Shown here: positions 1-8,037 of the stretch, piece after piece
Numbering within the stretch: the stretch's first letter is position 1
How the letters are laid out: every line of letters begins with the position of its first letter
Position numbers and translations under genes: made by a program
Assembly: GCF_018595685.2 (NCBI RefSeq)
Contig: NZ_CP092334.1
Coordinates: forward strand, 21,001-85,000
Direction: 5' to 3'
Source of the DNA: Flavihumibacter rivuli
Lineage (GTDB): Bacteria > Bacteroidota > Bacteroidia > Chitinophagales > Chitinophagaceae
Length of the DNA: 64,000 bases
The notes under the pieces: generated by a model
What the model saw: the letters and a program-made list of their open reading frames with translations, nothing else
Told to the model about the DNA's origin: nothing
Databases searched by the model: none

Positions 1-309
1 TTGGCGACCGAGTTGTCGAAAAGGGATACCGGGAAGACCTTCTACATCCTTGATGAACCTACTACCGGGCTTCATTTCCAGGATATCCAGAACCTGCTGG
101 ATGTTTTGAACAAATTGGTGGAAAGGGGGAATACGGTTTTGGTCATTGAGCACAACCTGGATGTGATCAAGGTTGCCGACCATGTCATTGACCTGGGGCC
201 TGAAGGGGGCGATGGTGGCGGAAGGATATTGTTTGAGGGAACCCCTGAAGCGATGGTAAAAGTGAAGGAGAGCCATACTGCCCGTTTCCTGAAAGAGGAA
301 CTCAGGTAG
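1..309 (+). CDS. uvrA: UvrA excinuclease subunit A, C-terminal end (5' truncated by window)
   Basis: This is the last 102 residues of the nucleotide-excision-repair damage sensor UvrA, a dimeric ABC-type ATPase that loads UvrB onto damaged DNA in the cytoplasm. The visible part holds the end of the second ATPase module: Walker B and D-loop ([10 protein letters not shown]), the H-loop (VIEHN) and the family's closing stretch [10 protein letters not shown] followed by a short tail. The frame is open from base 1, so the true start lies upstream of the window. A hairpin at 327-357 follows the stop codon, although its T-rich side suits the opposite strand. The family assignment is very secure. Confidence 0.96.
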   Translation: MATELSKRDTGKTFYILDEPTTGLHFQDIQNLLDVLNKLVERGNTVLVIEHNLDVIKVADHVIDLGPEGGDGGGRILFEGTPEAMVKVKESHTARFLKEELR

Positions 310-326
310 GATAAGGCTAAAAAACA

Positions 327-357
327 AACCGCCGGCAATTGCTCATCGCCGGCGGTT
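327..357 (-). terminator. Hairpin terminator between uvrA and a convergent gene
   Basis: There is a perfect 10-bp inverted repeat (327-336 with 348-357) with an 11-nt loop. Read on the minus strand, the stem is followed by a T-rich run (complement of 318-326), which suits termination of the leftward gene that ends at 521. It may also act on uvrA. Confidence 0.65.
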
Positions 358-520
358 GAGGATACTGGATAGTCAGTCTTTTTCCAATAAGCAGTGGCAG
401 TTCAATCAATAAAACCTTTTTTAAAGGGTAACTGATGATAGGGAACGGATCAGGTTTTGACAAACCGGATATATAGATTCTATTAATCTCCCTGCCGCTT
501 ATTGGTTATGTCTTCATTCA

Positions 521-919
521 TTAATGCACAGTAATTAATCCATCTTCAATCTTCTCATCATTGCTCATTACGGAGAACTGGTAGGATCCTTTTTCCAGTT
601 GGGACAGGACAGTGGTTTCCCTGTTCCTTACCTGGCTTTGTTTGATCAGGCGCCCATCACAATTAAAGAGCAATAGTTGGTAGACCCTTCCTTCTGCACC
701 ACTGGCGCTAAAGAAGATCACTTTATGGGAAGCATTTGGATAGATATTGACCTTGTATTTACTACTGCATGAATTTTTCTTAATGGTGATACTGTCTTTG
801 TTGGTTTTCGCGGGCTTGCTTCCATTATCCAGATTAGCAAGGACGGGTGAGACATTGGTCAATGTCAGTCCTGCGATCAGGAGAAGGCAATAAGCCTTGT
901 TTAGGGTTCGGGTTTTCAT
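521..919 (-). CDS. Small secreted protein resembling a lone T9SS sorting domain
   Basis: This is a 132-residue protein with an N-terminal signal peptide (hydrophobic stretch about 10-26, ending near VLA). After a short lysine- and serine-rich linker, the rest (about residues 55-132) looks like a type A Por secretion tail: a YPN motif, a beta-rich core, an FNCDGRLI turn and a closing GSYQFSV strand. Such domains normally sit at the C-terminus of large proteins and direct them through the type IX secretion system to the cell surface. Here almost nothing precedes the domain. Function is unknown. It could be a remnant of a larger cargo protein, a decoy, or a small secreted protein. The resemblance is by eye and needs a profile search. 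Confidence 0.6.
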   Translation of the reverse strand: MKTRTLNKAYCLLLIAGLTLTNVSPVLANLDNGSKPAKTNKDSITIKKNSCSSKYKVNIYPNASHKVIFFSASGAEGRVYQLLLFNCDGRLIKQSQVRNRETTVLSQLEKGSYQFSVMSNDEKIEDGLITVH

Positions 920-977
920 TTCCTTAGGATTGGTTAGGAGGAAAGAAACGGGTACGGATTTTTTATAGGTTTAGGGT

Positions 978-1943
978 TTAGAAACGTAAGGTTGGGCACC
1001 TTGTTGAGTTATACCAATCGTTGCCTCTTCCAAGCCTGAAACTCAACTTAAAACCGAAGGAATAATAGGCGTCCATATTGGTCGAGGTTCCCCTTTTGTC
1101 ACCAGGACCAAAACCTGCACTTGCACTACTGCTCTGGTCGGTTTTGTTGGCCATCCTCCTGGCCAATTGGGCTTTTTGTGAACCCATTCCAAAATATTTG
1201 TCGAATAGGTTAGGGTCTATGTAAGTTGTACTGACATCATCAATGTAATCTGTAAAGGTCTTCCTGTGGATCACTTCCAAGGCAATAGAAAAGTTATCAC
1301 TCATGAAGTATTTAACACCCAGGCCCATTGGGATATTGATCTGCGTTAGTTTATAGGGCTTGCGGTCAGGGTACTCCTCGAAGCCTTGTCCCTCTGTACT
1401 CAGGTCTTTCAGGTTAACCCATTCGCCTGTTAACGGATCGGTTCCCTGTGGATTGAAATTGAATACGCCCACACCGATCAAACCATAGGGGCGCCACTTT
1501 TTGTAAGTGTCTTCCCTGTCATATTCCATGAATACTGTGGGATAAACTTCAGCTGCAACGAATGCTTCAAAAAGCCTGCTCCTGAAATCAGAGTTCCTGA
1601 ATTTCCTGGCTTCTTCCAATCCACCCTGCCCCTTGATGATCTCATCTTCTCCCTGCAGTTTGCCGATGTTCATGGCAAGCCTTATACCCAGCCATTGGGT
1701 TGGATTGGTGGTAATGTGACCGCCCAACATGAATGTGGTAAGCGGAATATTATTGTCTTTAAGGAATGTGGTGCCTCTTCCTTTATTGCCTCCAAGGTCG
1801 CCCAGAAAATTGGATGGGCCGAAGGTAATACCGGCTTCCGTGTTATTGAATAACCTGATCTGGCTGAATGAGACCTGTGTGAATGCCAAGGCAAGGAAGG
1901 ATAAGGCACATTTACGCAAAAGGATAGGTAAATGGTGTTTCAT
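978..1943 (-). CDS. Outer-membrane beta-barrel protein, DUF6089-like
   Basis: This 321-residue protein starts with a signal peptide (about residues 1-27, ending VSFSQ). The remainder has the alternating aromatic and glycine pattern of an eight-stranded outer-membrane barrel and ends in F at the C-terminus (PTLRF), as many barrels do. The phrases EAGITFGPSNFLGDLGG and YGLIGVGVFNFNP are typical of the Bacteroidota DUF6089/PorT-like family. It is likely an integral outer-membrane protein. No substrate or partner can be read from the sequence. It is transcribed leftward, about 140 bp downstream of the acetyltransferase gene, with no obvious shared operon. Confidence 0.75.
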   Translation of the reverse strand: MKHHLPILLRKCALSFLALAFTQVSFSQIRLFNNTEAGITFGPSNFLGDLGGNKGRGTTFLKDNNIPLTTFMLGGHITTNPTQWLGIRLAMNIGKLQGEDEIIKGQGGLEEARKFRNSDFRSRLFEAFVAAEVYPTVFMEYDREDTYKKWRPYGLIGVGVFNFNPQGTDPLTGEWVNLKDLSTEGQGFEEYPDRKPYKLTQINIPMGLGVKYFMSDNFSIALEVIHRKTFTDYIDDVSTTYIDPNLFDKYFGMGSQKAQLARRMANKTDQSSSASAGFGPGDKRGTSTNMDAYYSFGFKLSFRLGRGNDWYNSTRCPTLRF

Positions 1944-2086
1944 GAATATCAGATTTAGTTTTCGAACGGTTACCTGGATTGTGGAAATGCCATGGTGAGC
2001 ATTCTATCCATATTAACGACATGAAATATGGGTGTCGTATGGAATGGGAAAAGTTTTTTTGCCGTTCGTAAAACTACCTGATGAAA

Positions 2087-2539
2087 CTACGTGCCTGGCA
2101 TTCGCATCTCTACGTGTTCGATGCCATCTTCCAGGTAAATATCCCCTTCTGCGATAAAACCAAGGGAAGCGTAAAACTTTTTCAGGTAGAGTTGTGCGCC
2201 TATCCTGATGGGACCGTTCCCAAATAATTTCCTGCAGGCGCTAATGGATTCCAGCATGAGTTCCCTGCCTATTCCTGTTCCCCGCACTGCAGGTGAGCTG
2301 ACCACCCTTCCAATGGACATCTCTTCGTAAGAAAGCCCTGGGGGAAGCAGCCTGGTATAAGCGGCCAGTAATCCATCCTGCCAGCCCATGAGATGCCAGC
2401 TGGACTGGTCCTTGTTGTCCATGTCGAGGAAGACGCAATTTTGCTCCACCACAAATACTTCGCTCCTCAGTCTTAAAATTTGGTATAACTCTTCCGGGGT
2501 CAACTCCCCGAATTGCTTAAGTTGCCAGTTGGTCTTCAT
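2087..2539 (-). CDS. ElaA-like GNAT N-acetyltransferase
   Basis: This 150-residue protein spans a single GNAT fold and has about the usual length for E. coli ElaA-like proteins. The opening LRSEVFVVEQNCVFLDMD is the ElaA family hallmark, and the acetyl-CoA pyrophosphate loop is visible as RGTGIG (residues 86-91). It should transfer an acetyl group from acetyl-CoA to an unknown amine acceptor in the cytoplasm. The ATG at 2539 lies 73 bp downstream of the rarA stop on the same strand, so the two could be cotranscribed. The ElaA subfamily call is firm; the substrate is unknown. Confidence 0.82.
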   Translation of the reverse strand: MKTNWQLKQFGELTPEELYQILRLRSEVFVVEQNCVFLDMDNKDQSSWHLMGWQDGLLAAYTRLLPPGLSYEEMSIGRVVSSPAVRGTGIGRELMLESISACRKLFGNGPIRIGAQLYLKKFYASLGFIAEGDIYLEDGIEHVEMRMPGT

Positions 2540-2612
2540 GGTTGCTTCGATTGTCAGGTCTTTTGATTGCGGGCTTGGAATAATTTGTTTGTATAGCTAA
2601 GGCTATTTTGTT

Positions 2613-3875
2613 TCAATACCGGTATTTCTGTTGCCATCTTTCCCTCAGGAATTTCCGCATTTCCTCTTCCCTTGCATTTTTGCCTGGATCGTAGAACACA
2701 TGGCCGCTAAGGGAATCAGGAAGGAATTCCTGTTCCGCGAAATTGTTGGCATAATCATGGGAATATTTATAGCCCTGGCTATACCCCATTTCTTTCATCA
2801 GTTTGGTAGGGGCATTCCTGATATGCAAGGGAACGGGCAGGTCGCCTGTTGACCTTACCATGGCAAGCGCTTTGTCAATGGCAAGGTAAGATGCGTTGCT
2901 CTTTGGACTGGTAGCGAGGTAAATGGTGCATTGGGAGAGGATGATCCTGGCTTCGGGATTGCCGATCTTGCTTACTGCATCAAAGCTGGCATTTGCCAAT
3001 AGTAATGCATTGGGATTGGCATTGCCAATATCTTCGCTTGCAAGGATCACCAGCCGCCTCGCAATAAACTTAATGTCTTCCCCGCCTTCGATCATCCTTG
3101 CCAGCCAATAAACAGCGGCATTGGGGTCACTGCCCCTGATCGATTTGATAAAGGCGGAGATGATATCATAATGCTGTTCACCCTGCTTGTCATAGAGGGC
3201 TATCTTTTGCTGGGCAACCTTCATTACCCAATCATCGGTTATGACAACTGGTTGGTTGGCAGGTACAGCCTGTACGACCAGTTCAAACAAGTTCAGCAAC
3301 TTACGGGCATCCCCACCCGAGATCCTGATCAGGGCACCGTATTCCTTCAGCTCAATATTTTTTTCATGCAGCCAGCTGTCTTGCTCCATTGCCTGCCTTA
3401 GTAGTCCCACAAGACTGGATTCATCAAGGGCTTTCAGTACATAAACCTGGCACCTGCTCAGGAGGGCGCTGTTAACCTCAAAGGAGGGGTTCTCAGTAGT
3501 AGCGCCGATAAGGGTGATGGTGCCTTTTTCAACTGCTCCCAGTAAGGCATCCTGCTGGGCCTTATTGAACCGATGGATCTCATCAATGAAGAGAATGGCC
3601 TTATCCTGGTTCCTGGCAGTTTCTATCACCTCCCTCACTTCTTTTACTCCAGATGAAATGGCGCTCAGGGTGTAAAAGGGAACATTCAGGGTATGGGCAA
3701 TGATATTCGCGATGGTAGTCTTACCTACCCCGGGAGGACCCCAAAGGATCATGGAGGGTACCATTCCTTTCTCAATGGCATTGCGCAAAATACTTCCCTT
3801 ACCGGTAAGGTGGTCCTGACCGGTAAGCTCGTCGAGGGTTCTTGGCCTTAATCTTTCTGCAAGTGGTGATGCCAT
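2613..3875 (-). CDS. rarA: Replication-associated recombination protein RarA (MgsA family AAA+ ATPase)
   Basis: This 420-residue AAA+ ATPase is related to clamp loaders and acts at stalled replication forks and single-stranded DNA. Walker A is GPPGVGKT (residues 46-53) and Walker B is the DEIH at 98-101, followed by the RarA-typical [13 protein letters not shown] sensor arginine region ([13 protein letters not shown]) and the C-terminal MgsA oligomerisation domain (about 260-420, ending HVFYDPG) are present, so the length is complete. A promoter-like box TAGCTTTG lies 20 nt upstream of the ATG. The gene sits between the transglutaminase operon and the acetyltransferase, all leftward. Confidence 0.95.
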   Translation of the reverse strand: MASPLAERLRPRTLDELTGQDHLTGKGSILRNAIEKGMVPSMILWGPPGVGKTTIANIIAHTLNVPFYTLSAISSGVKEVREVIETARNQDKAILFIDEIHRFNKAQQDALLGAVEKGTITLIGATTENPSFEVNSALLSRCQVYVLKALDESSLVGLLRQAMEQDSWLHEKNIELKEYGALIRISGGDARKLLNLFELVVQAVPANQPVVITDDWVMKVAQQKIALYDKQGEQHYDIISAFIKSIRGSDPNAAVYWLARMIEGGEDIKFIARRLVILASEDIGNANPNALLLANASFDAVSKIGNPEARIILSQCTIYLATSPKSNASYLAIDKALAMVRSTGDLPVPLHIRNAPTKLMKEMGYSQGYKYSHDYANNFAEQEFLPDSLSGHVFYDPGKNAREEEMRKFLRERWQQKYRY

Positions 3876-3895
3876 TTCCTGGATCTTTATCAGGA

Positions 3896-3903
3896 CAAAG
3901 CTA
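3896..3903 (-). promoter_or_regulatory. Bacteroidota -7 box upstream of rarA
   Basis: TAGCTTTG on the minus strand matches the TAnnTTTG consensus and lies 20 nt before the rarA ATG. No TTG is seen at the expected -33 spacing, so support is partial. Confidence 0.4.
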
Positions 3904-3928
3904 ATGAATGCTGCACTAGTGTTTTAAG

Positions 3929-4870
3929 TTATTGCTGGTGGGAGATTTCATCAGGGGAAATTGTTGCCTGGGAGTAGCTGGTGTTGATTGGATGGAATAC
4001 CTGGTTTTTTTCTTCAAACTTGTGCCCATCTTCGTAACCAACAGCAACATAAACATATAGGGATTGCTCAGATGAGCCTTTGAAGGTCCCTTTAACCGGG
4101 GAGCAATCTGTAAAATTCCTTCCTACAGCTAATTTTACATGATTGTTGGTTGCCCAGATATTATTGGTGGGGTCTATTCCCGCCCATCCAAATCCCGGTA
4201 TCCATGTTTCTACCCATGCATGTGTGGCTCCTTCCCCCCTCAAGCCGTTCTTGTTTGGACATATATACCCGCTGACATACCTGCTCGGGATCTTAAGGCT
4301 GCGCAGAACTTGTAACATTACATGGGCAAAGTCCTGGCAAACGCCAGAGCGGTGGGCAATGATTTCGTCAACCGTGGTTTCTACATCAGTGATTCCTTTT
4401 ATATAATTGAAATGGTGGTAAATGAATCTTGAACAATCCTGCACCGTAGCTGCAACACTTTTCCATGGTTGGTAGATCTGTTGCAGGATTTCCGTGATTG
4501 CCTGTTGGTTGGTTATCTGGTCAGCTTTGGTTAACTCCAGCAGTTGAAGGTTGTTGTTCACTTCCAGCTCCAGGGTTTCAAATCCGGTATTGAAATTTAG
4601 GTGCTTGTCGTTGCCTTGAAGCGTTCTCACAATCAGGCGGCTTTCAATGGAAAGTCCTGAATGTGGTGCCAAGATGTTAAAAATGCCTGTCTTATTTCCC
4701 CAGTAATCAGAAAAAAGATGGACTTCGGGATCTCCTGTAATGGTTAGTTCATGTGACAATACCTCCTGGTCTTCGCAATTGAATGGGAATATCCTGATCT
4801 CATTCACGCTTTCAATGACAGGTCGGCTATATTCATAGCTGGTTATATGGTGGATCTTGAAGGTTGGCAT
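3929..4870 (-). CDS. Transglutaminase-like cysteine protease-fold protein
   Basis: This is a 313-residue protein of the COG1305 transglutaminase family. An N-terminal beta domain (about 1-80, 'bacterial transglutaminase N') precedes the catalytic core. The triad is intact: Cys178 in GVCQDFAH, His217 in THAWVE and Asp233 in GIDPTNN. Members may form, exchange or hydrolyse amide bonds. No signal peptide is visible, so it should be cytoplasmic. It is the last gene of an operon with the alpha-E protein (9-bp gap) and the permuted ATP-grasp protein. That set of three recurs across bacteria and has been proposed to make and process a peptide-like tag or metabolite. The actual substrate is unknown. 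Confidence 0.88.
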   Translation of the reverse strand: MPTFKIHHITSYEYSRPVIESVNEIRIFPFNCEDQEVLSHELTITGDPEVHLFSDYWGNKTGIFNILAPHSGLSIESRLIVRTLQGNDKHLNFNTGFETLELEVNNNLQLLELTKADQITNQQAITEILQQIYQPWKSVAATVQDCSRFIYHHFNYIKGITDVETTVDEIIAHRSGVCQDFAHVMLQVLRSLKIPSRYVSGYICPNKNGLRGEGATHAWVETWIPGFGWAGIDPTNNIWATNNHVKLAVGRNFTDCSPVKGTFKGSSEQSLYVYVAVGYEDGHKFEEKNQVFHPINTSYSQATISPDEISHQQ

Positions 4871-4879
4871 AGCTGAAAG

Positions 4880-5821
4880 TTAGGAGTATGAAAAGAAAAG
4901 CTGGCTAAGTTGGTTGTTGAATTGCAGGAGGTCATCCTTTAATTGCTTTAAGTACCGGTCTAGCCCGATTGAACGGATTGTGTCCAGGTCTGCATACTCA
5001 ACCGCGCTGTGCAACTTTCCAAATGATCTTTTTAGTTTATTGGCTTCTTCAGTTTCATTGGTAGAAATCACTTTCAATAAGTAAAATCCGATCCTGTCAA
5101 GGCAGTAAATCACTGACCGGGTGAATTGTTTATTGAATATGATTTGGTCGGCTATATTGGCATTGTAGCTGGTGCTGCGATAGGTTTTAAGATGGAGTTC
5201 ATACCCGGAAAGGGAGAACAGGAGGCTTCTCCAGTAAAGGATATCCGTTGATTCCTGAAGTTCATAGCCTTGTTCCCCGAAATGCCGGTCTGAAAGATCA
5301 ATGGTGATAATGGCACGTTCAATGAATTTACCCAGTGTCATGAAATTCCAGCCTGCATTTCTGGGCATGGTACTGTCAGTTACCCCATTGTATAAGGTTA
5401 GTTGTGTGGTTAGCTGTTGCAATGCCTGGAGTGTTTCATTTCTTGCCATCCTTTGCTGGAGGAGCGGGTTGTTGATGAGATGATAGATATGGTTGATTTG
5501 CTCCCAAACCTCCTTGGTGATATGGTCTTGAGCGCCACGGGCATTTTCCCTTGCCCTAGTCACCATTACCCTTATAGCATTTGTGTTGATCACATCATAG
5601 ACCAGGTGCTGAACCAGGGCTGCCGGTTCCTGCTCAAGGGAAGCGATCATTTGTTCGTTTGCAGCACTGAACATCTGGGCTATATGTTGCCACTGCCGAT
5701 GGCTGAACTCTCCTTTGTCCAGGGAAAATGCATAATTGGTATACATGATCCTCAATAATGCATCTGTTCTTTCAAGATATCTGCTTTGCCAAAAAAGGGC
5801 ATCTGCAATTCTGCTTAGCAT
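4880..5821 (-). CDS. Alpha-E domain protein (COG2307/DUF403)
   Basis: This 313-residue protein is nearly all alpha-helical and opens with MLSRIADALFWQSRYLERTDALLR, the recognisable start of the alpha-E family. The conserved NAIRVMVTRARENARGAQD and the NFMTLGKFIERA segments are present and the length is normal. The alpha-E family is found almost only next to permuted ATP-grasp enzymes and transglutaminases, as here (24-bp gap to the ATP-grasp gene upstream, 9-bp gap to the transglutaminase gene downstream). Its biochemical role is not established; a scaffolding or ligase-partner role is an inference from gene context. Confidence 0.9.
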   Translation of the reverse strand: MLSRIADALFWQSRYLERTDALLRIMYTNYAFSLDKGEFSHRQWQHIAQMFSAANEQMIASLEQEPAALVQHLVYDVINTNAIRVMVTRARENARGAQDHITKEVWEQINHIYHLINNPLLQQRMARNETLQALQQLTTQLTLYNGVTDSTMPRNAGWNFMTLGKFIERAIITIDLSDRHFGEQGYELQESTDILYWRSLLFSLSGYELHLKTYRSTSYNANIADQIIFNKQFTRSVIYCLDRIGFYLLKVISTNETEEANKLKRSFGKLHSAVEYADLDTIRSIGLDRYLKQLKDDLLQFNNQLSQLFFSYS

Positions 5822-5845
5822 AGTTTTGATTGATGGTAAGAATGA

Positions 5846-7297
5846 TTAACCGTGATTCAATACCCAGGTATCCTTGCTTCCGCCTCCCTGGGATGAATTC
5901 ACTACAAGGGAGCCTTTTTTTAAGGCAACCCTGGTCAGGCCACCGGGAACTATCTTTATGCCGTTCGGGCCGTATAGTGCGAAGGGGCGAAGGTCCACAT
6001 GCCTGGGTTCAAATCGGTTTTGGAAGAAACAGGGTACCGAGGAGAGGTTGATGATCGGTTGCGCAATGAAGTTCCTGGGATCCTTTTCTACAGCCTCCCG
6101 CATGTCTTTCATTTCCTGTTCTGTTGCCTTATTCCCGATCAGCATTCCATATCCCCCTGATTGGTTGGTGCGCTTGATTACCATTTTTTCCATATTCTGG
6201 AAAGTGTATTCACGGGCTTCCTGTTCCGCCATTTGATAGGTCGGCACATTTTTAAGGATAGGTTCCTCATTCAGGTAATACCTGATCATAGCCGGGACAT
6301 AGGCATATATGGCCTTGTCATCGGCAACACCATTTCCAAATGCATTTACAATGGCAACGGTTCCCTTCCTGTAGGCGCTCAAAATACCCGGTATACCCAG
6401 TGCACTATCCGGCCTGAAAACAAGCGGGTCCATATATTCATCATCTATCCTCCTGTAGATGACGTCTACCTGCTTTAATCCCATGGTGGTTTTCATATAG
6501 ACCTTATGGTTGTTCACAAGGAGGTCCCTGCCTTCCACCAGTGGTATGCCCATTTGTCGTGCCAGGAAACTATGTTCATAATAGGCCGAATTATATACGC
6601 CGGGTGTCAACAGCACCACTGTTGGATGGGCCAACTGCCTGGGAGCGAGGGACACCAATATGTTGTATAATTCAATGGGGTAATTGTTGACCATCCTGAC
6701 ACCATTGGAGGATAGCAGGTCAGGGAAGAGCCGCTTGGTGACTTCCCGGTTCTCCAACATGTAGGAAACGCCTGATGGGGTCCTCAGGTTATCTTCCAGT
6801 ACATAAAAGTGGCCATCTTCTCCGCGTATCAGGTCAATGCCGGAAATGTGGACATAGATATCATAAGGAACCCTGATGCCAAATACCTCCCTGGTGTATT
6901 GTGGGCAGGAGGCAATCAATTCAGCAGGTACAATATTGTCCTTCAGGATAAGCTGATCAGAATAAATGTCCTTAAGAAACAGGTTGAGTGCTTTTAGTCT
7001 TTGCTTTATACCCGATTCTATATTTGTCCATTCAGACGCGGTAATAATCCTGGGTATGATGTCAAATGGGAAAATCCTTTCTATTCCTTCATTCTCGCTG
7101 TATACGGTAAAGGTGATGCCCTGATTCAGGAACAGTTGACTGGCCATTTCGTCCTTTTCAGATAATGCCCCGGCTGTCATTTGTTGCAGGGCATTAAATA
7201 AATGCTGGTACTGTGGCCTGATGCCATTTGTTGTATACATTTCATCCCAGCATTGCTGGGTGGGCTGGTAATTGGAAAATATCGGGTTATCCTGCAT
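5846..7297 (-). CDS. Circularly permuted ATP-grasp protein, type 2 (COG2308)
   Basis: This 483-residue enzyme of the CP_ATPgrasp_2 family is predicted to ligate a carboxylate to an amine with ATP, by way of an acyl phosphate. Recognisable parts are the N-terminal SENEGIERIFPFDIIPRII block, the GEDGHFYVLEDNLRTPSGVSYMLENR block with likely metal- and nucleotide-binding acidic residues, and the C-terminal KRTNQSGGYGM and HVDLRPFAL blocks. It is full length and opens the tight three-gene operon with the alpha-E and transglutaminase genes. The family may build short peptides or modify a protein terminus; no substrate is known. The fourth gene sometimes found with this set, a proteasome-like hydrolase, is not in the neighbourhood. 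Confidence 0.9.
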   Translation of the reverse strand: MQDNPIFSNYQPTQQCWDEMYTTNGIRPQYQHLFNALQQMTAGALSEKDEMASQLFLNQGITFTVYSENEGIERIFPFDIIPRIITASEWTNIESGIKQRLKALNLFLKDIYSDQLILKDNIVPAELIASCPQYTREVFGIRVPYDIYVHISGIDLIRGEDGHFYVLEDNLRTPSGVSYMLENREVTKRLFPDLLSSNGVRMVNNYPIELYNILVSLAPRQLAHPTVVLLTPGVYNSAYYEHSFLARQMGIPLVEGRDLLVNNHKVYMKTTMGLKQVDVIYRRIDDEYMDPLVFRPDSALGIPGILSAYRKGTVAIVNAFGNGVADDKAIYAYVPAMIRYYLNEEPILKNVPTYQMAEQEAREYTFQNMEKMVIKRTNQSGGYGMLIGNKATEQEMKDMREAVEKDPRNFIAQPIINLSSVPCFFQNRFEPRHVDLRPFALYGPNGIKIVPGGLTRVALKKGSLVVNSSQGGGSKDTWVLNHG

Positions 7298-7391
7298 ATG
7301 GTATAGGTATAAAAAAAGGACTGCTGCCTATTGTCAGACAAGCAATCCGTTAGTTGTAATATAGTATTTTTTTCTATACCGAAAACAAAAC

Positions 7392-7910
7392 TCAGGGGTT
7401 ATTGGTAGTTCCTGGCAGGTCAAATGCGTCTGCATGGATTTTCAATAACCTGAAGGTGCTGAAGATATGGACAAGCAACAGCACACTATAAACCAGCATG
7501 AACTTCAACAGGAATCCCATGAATTTGGTCATCATTTCTTCCATGCCTTCTACGCTGGATTTCTGCATGGACATGGCCTGTTCAAGGATATCATTCAGCA
7601 GTGCGGGATTCATGATCAGCGATATGCATTGGATAGCAGTAAGGGAGGCAAAGGCGAGGGCCCCATAGCCGTTGACCCTTGTCAGGTCACGCAGTGAGGT
7701 TTTGCAATACATATGTGCATCAATACCGCGGGTGAGGAAGCGCCAGCTGCAATAGCTATAGATCACCACGCAGGCCACCATGAAAGTAGGAAGGAGCAAA
7801 ACCGGGTTGGCCAGTGCTGCCATCAGGAAGGTGAGCAATAACATGGCCATGAATGCGCCGATCAGGAAAATAATATAGGTCAGAATACGGTAGATAGTAA
7901 GATTGTTCAT
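7392..7910 (-). CDS. Uncharacterised multi-pass membrane protein
   Basis: This 172-residue protein starts at the ATG at 7910; the slightly longer frame would begin at a TTG. It has two N-terminal hydrophobic segments (about residues 10-30 and 33-55), a third around 85-105 and a fourth around 130-155. The charged stretch between the last two is methionine-rich (EQAMSMQKSSVEGMEEMMTKFMG). I do not recognise the family. It lies 94 bp upstream of the ATP-grasp gene on the same strand, so it may be cotranscribed with the ATP-grasp/alpha-E/transglutaminase operon, but nothing in the sequence links their functions. Confidence 0.7.
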   Translation of the reverse strand: MNNLTIYRILTYIIFLIGAFMAMLLLTFLMAALANPVLLLPTFMVACVVIYSYCSWRFLTRGIDAHMYCKTSLRDLTRVNGYGALAFASLTAIQCISLIMNPALLNDILEQAMSMQKSSVEGMEEMMTKFMGFLLKFMLVYSVLLLVHIFSTFRLLKIHADAFDLPGTTNNP

Positions 7911-7986
7911 AATGGTCAAAAGGTGCTTAGGGAAGAATTAACCTTCACTGCCAAATGTACGAAGGACGGCCTTCATAAAATGAAAA

Positions 7987-8012
7987 ACCTACCGGGTAAA
8001 GGCCCGGTAGGT
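7987..8012 (-). terminator. Rho-independent terminator of aspS
   Basis: A 10-bp inverted repeat (7987-7996 with 8003-8012) with a 6-nt loop is followed on the minus strand by TTTTTCA. It lies 25 bp past the aspS stop codon. Confidence 0.8.
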
Positions 8013-8037
8013 CAATGAAGATTGTATTCAAAGATCC

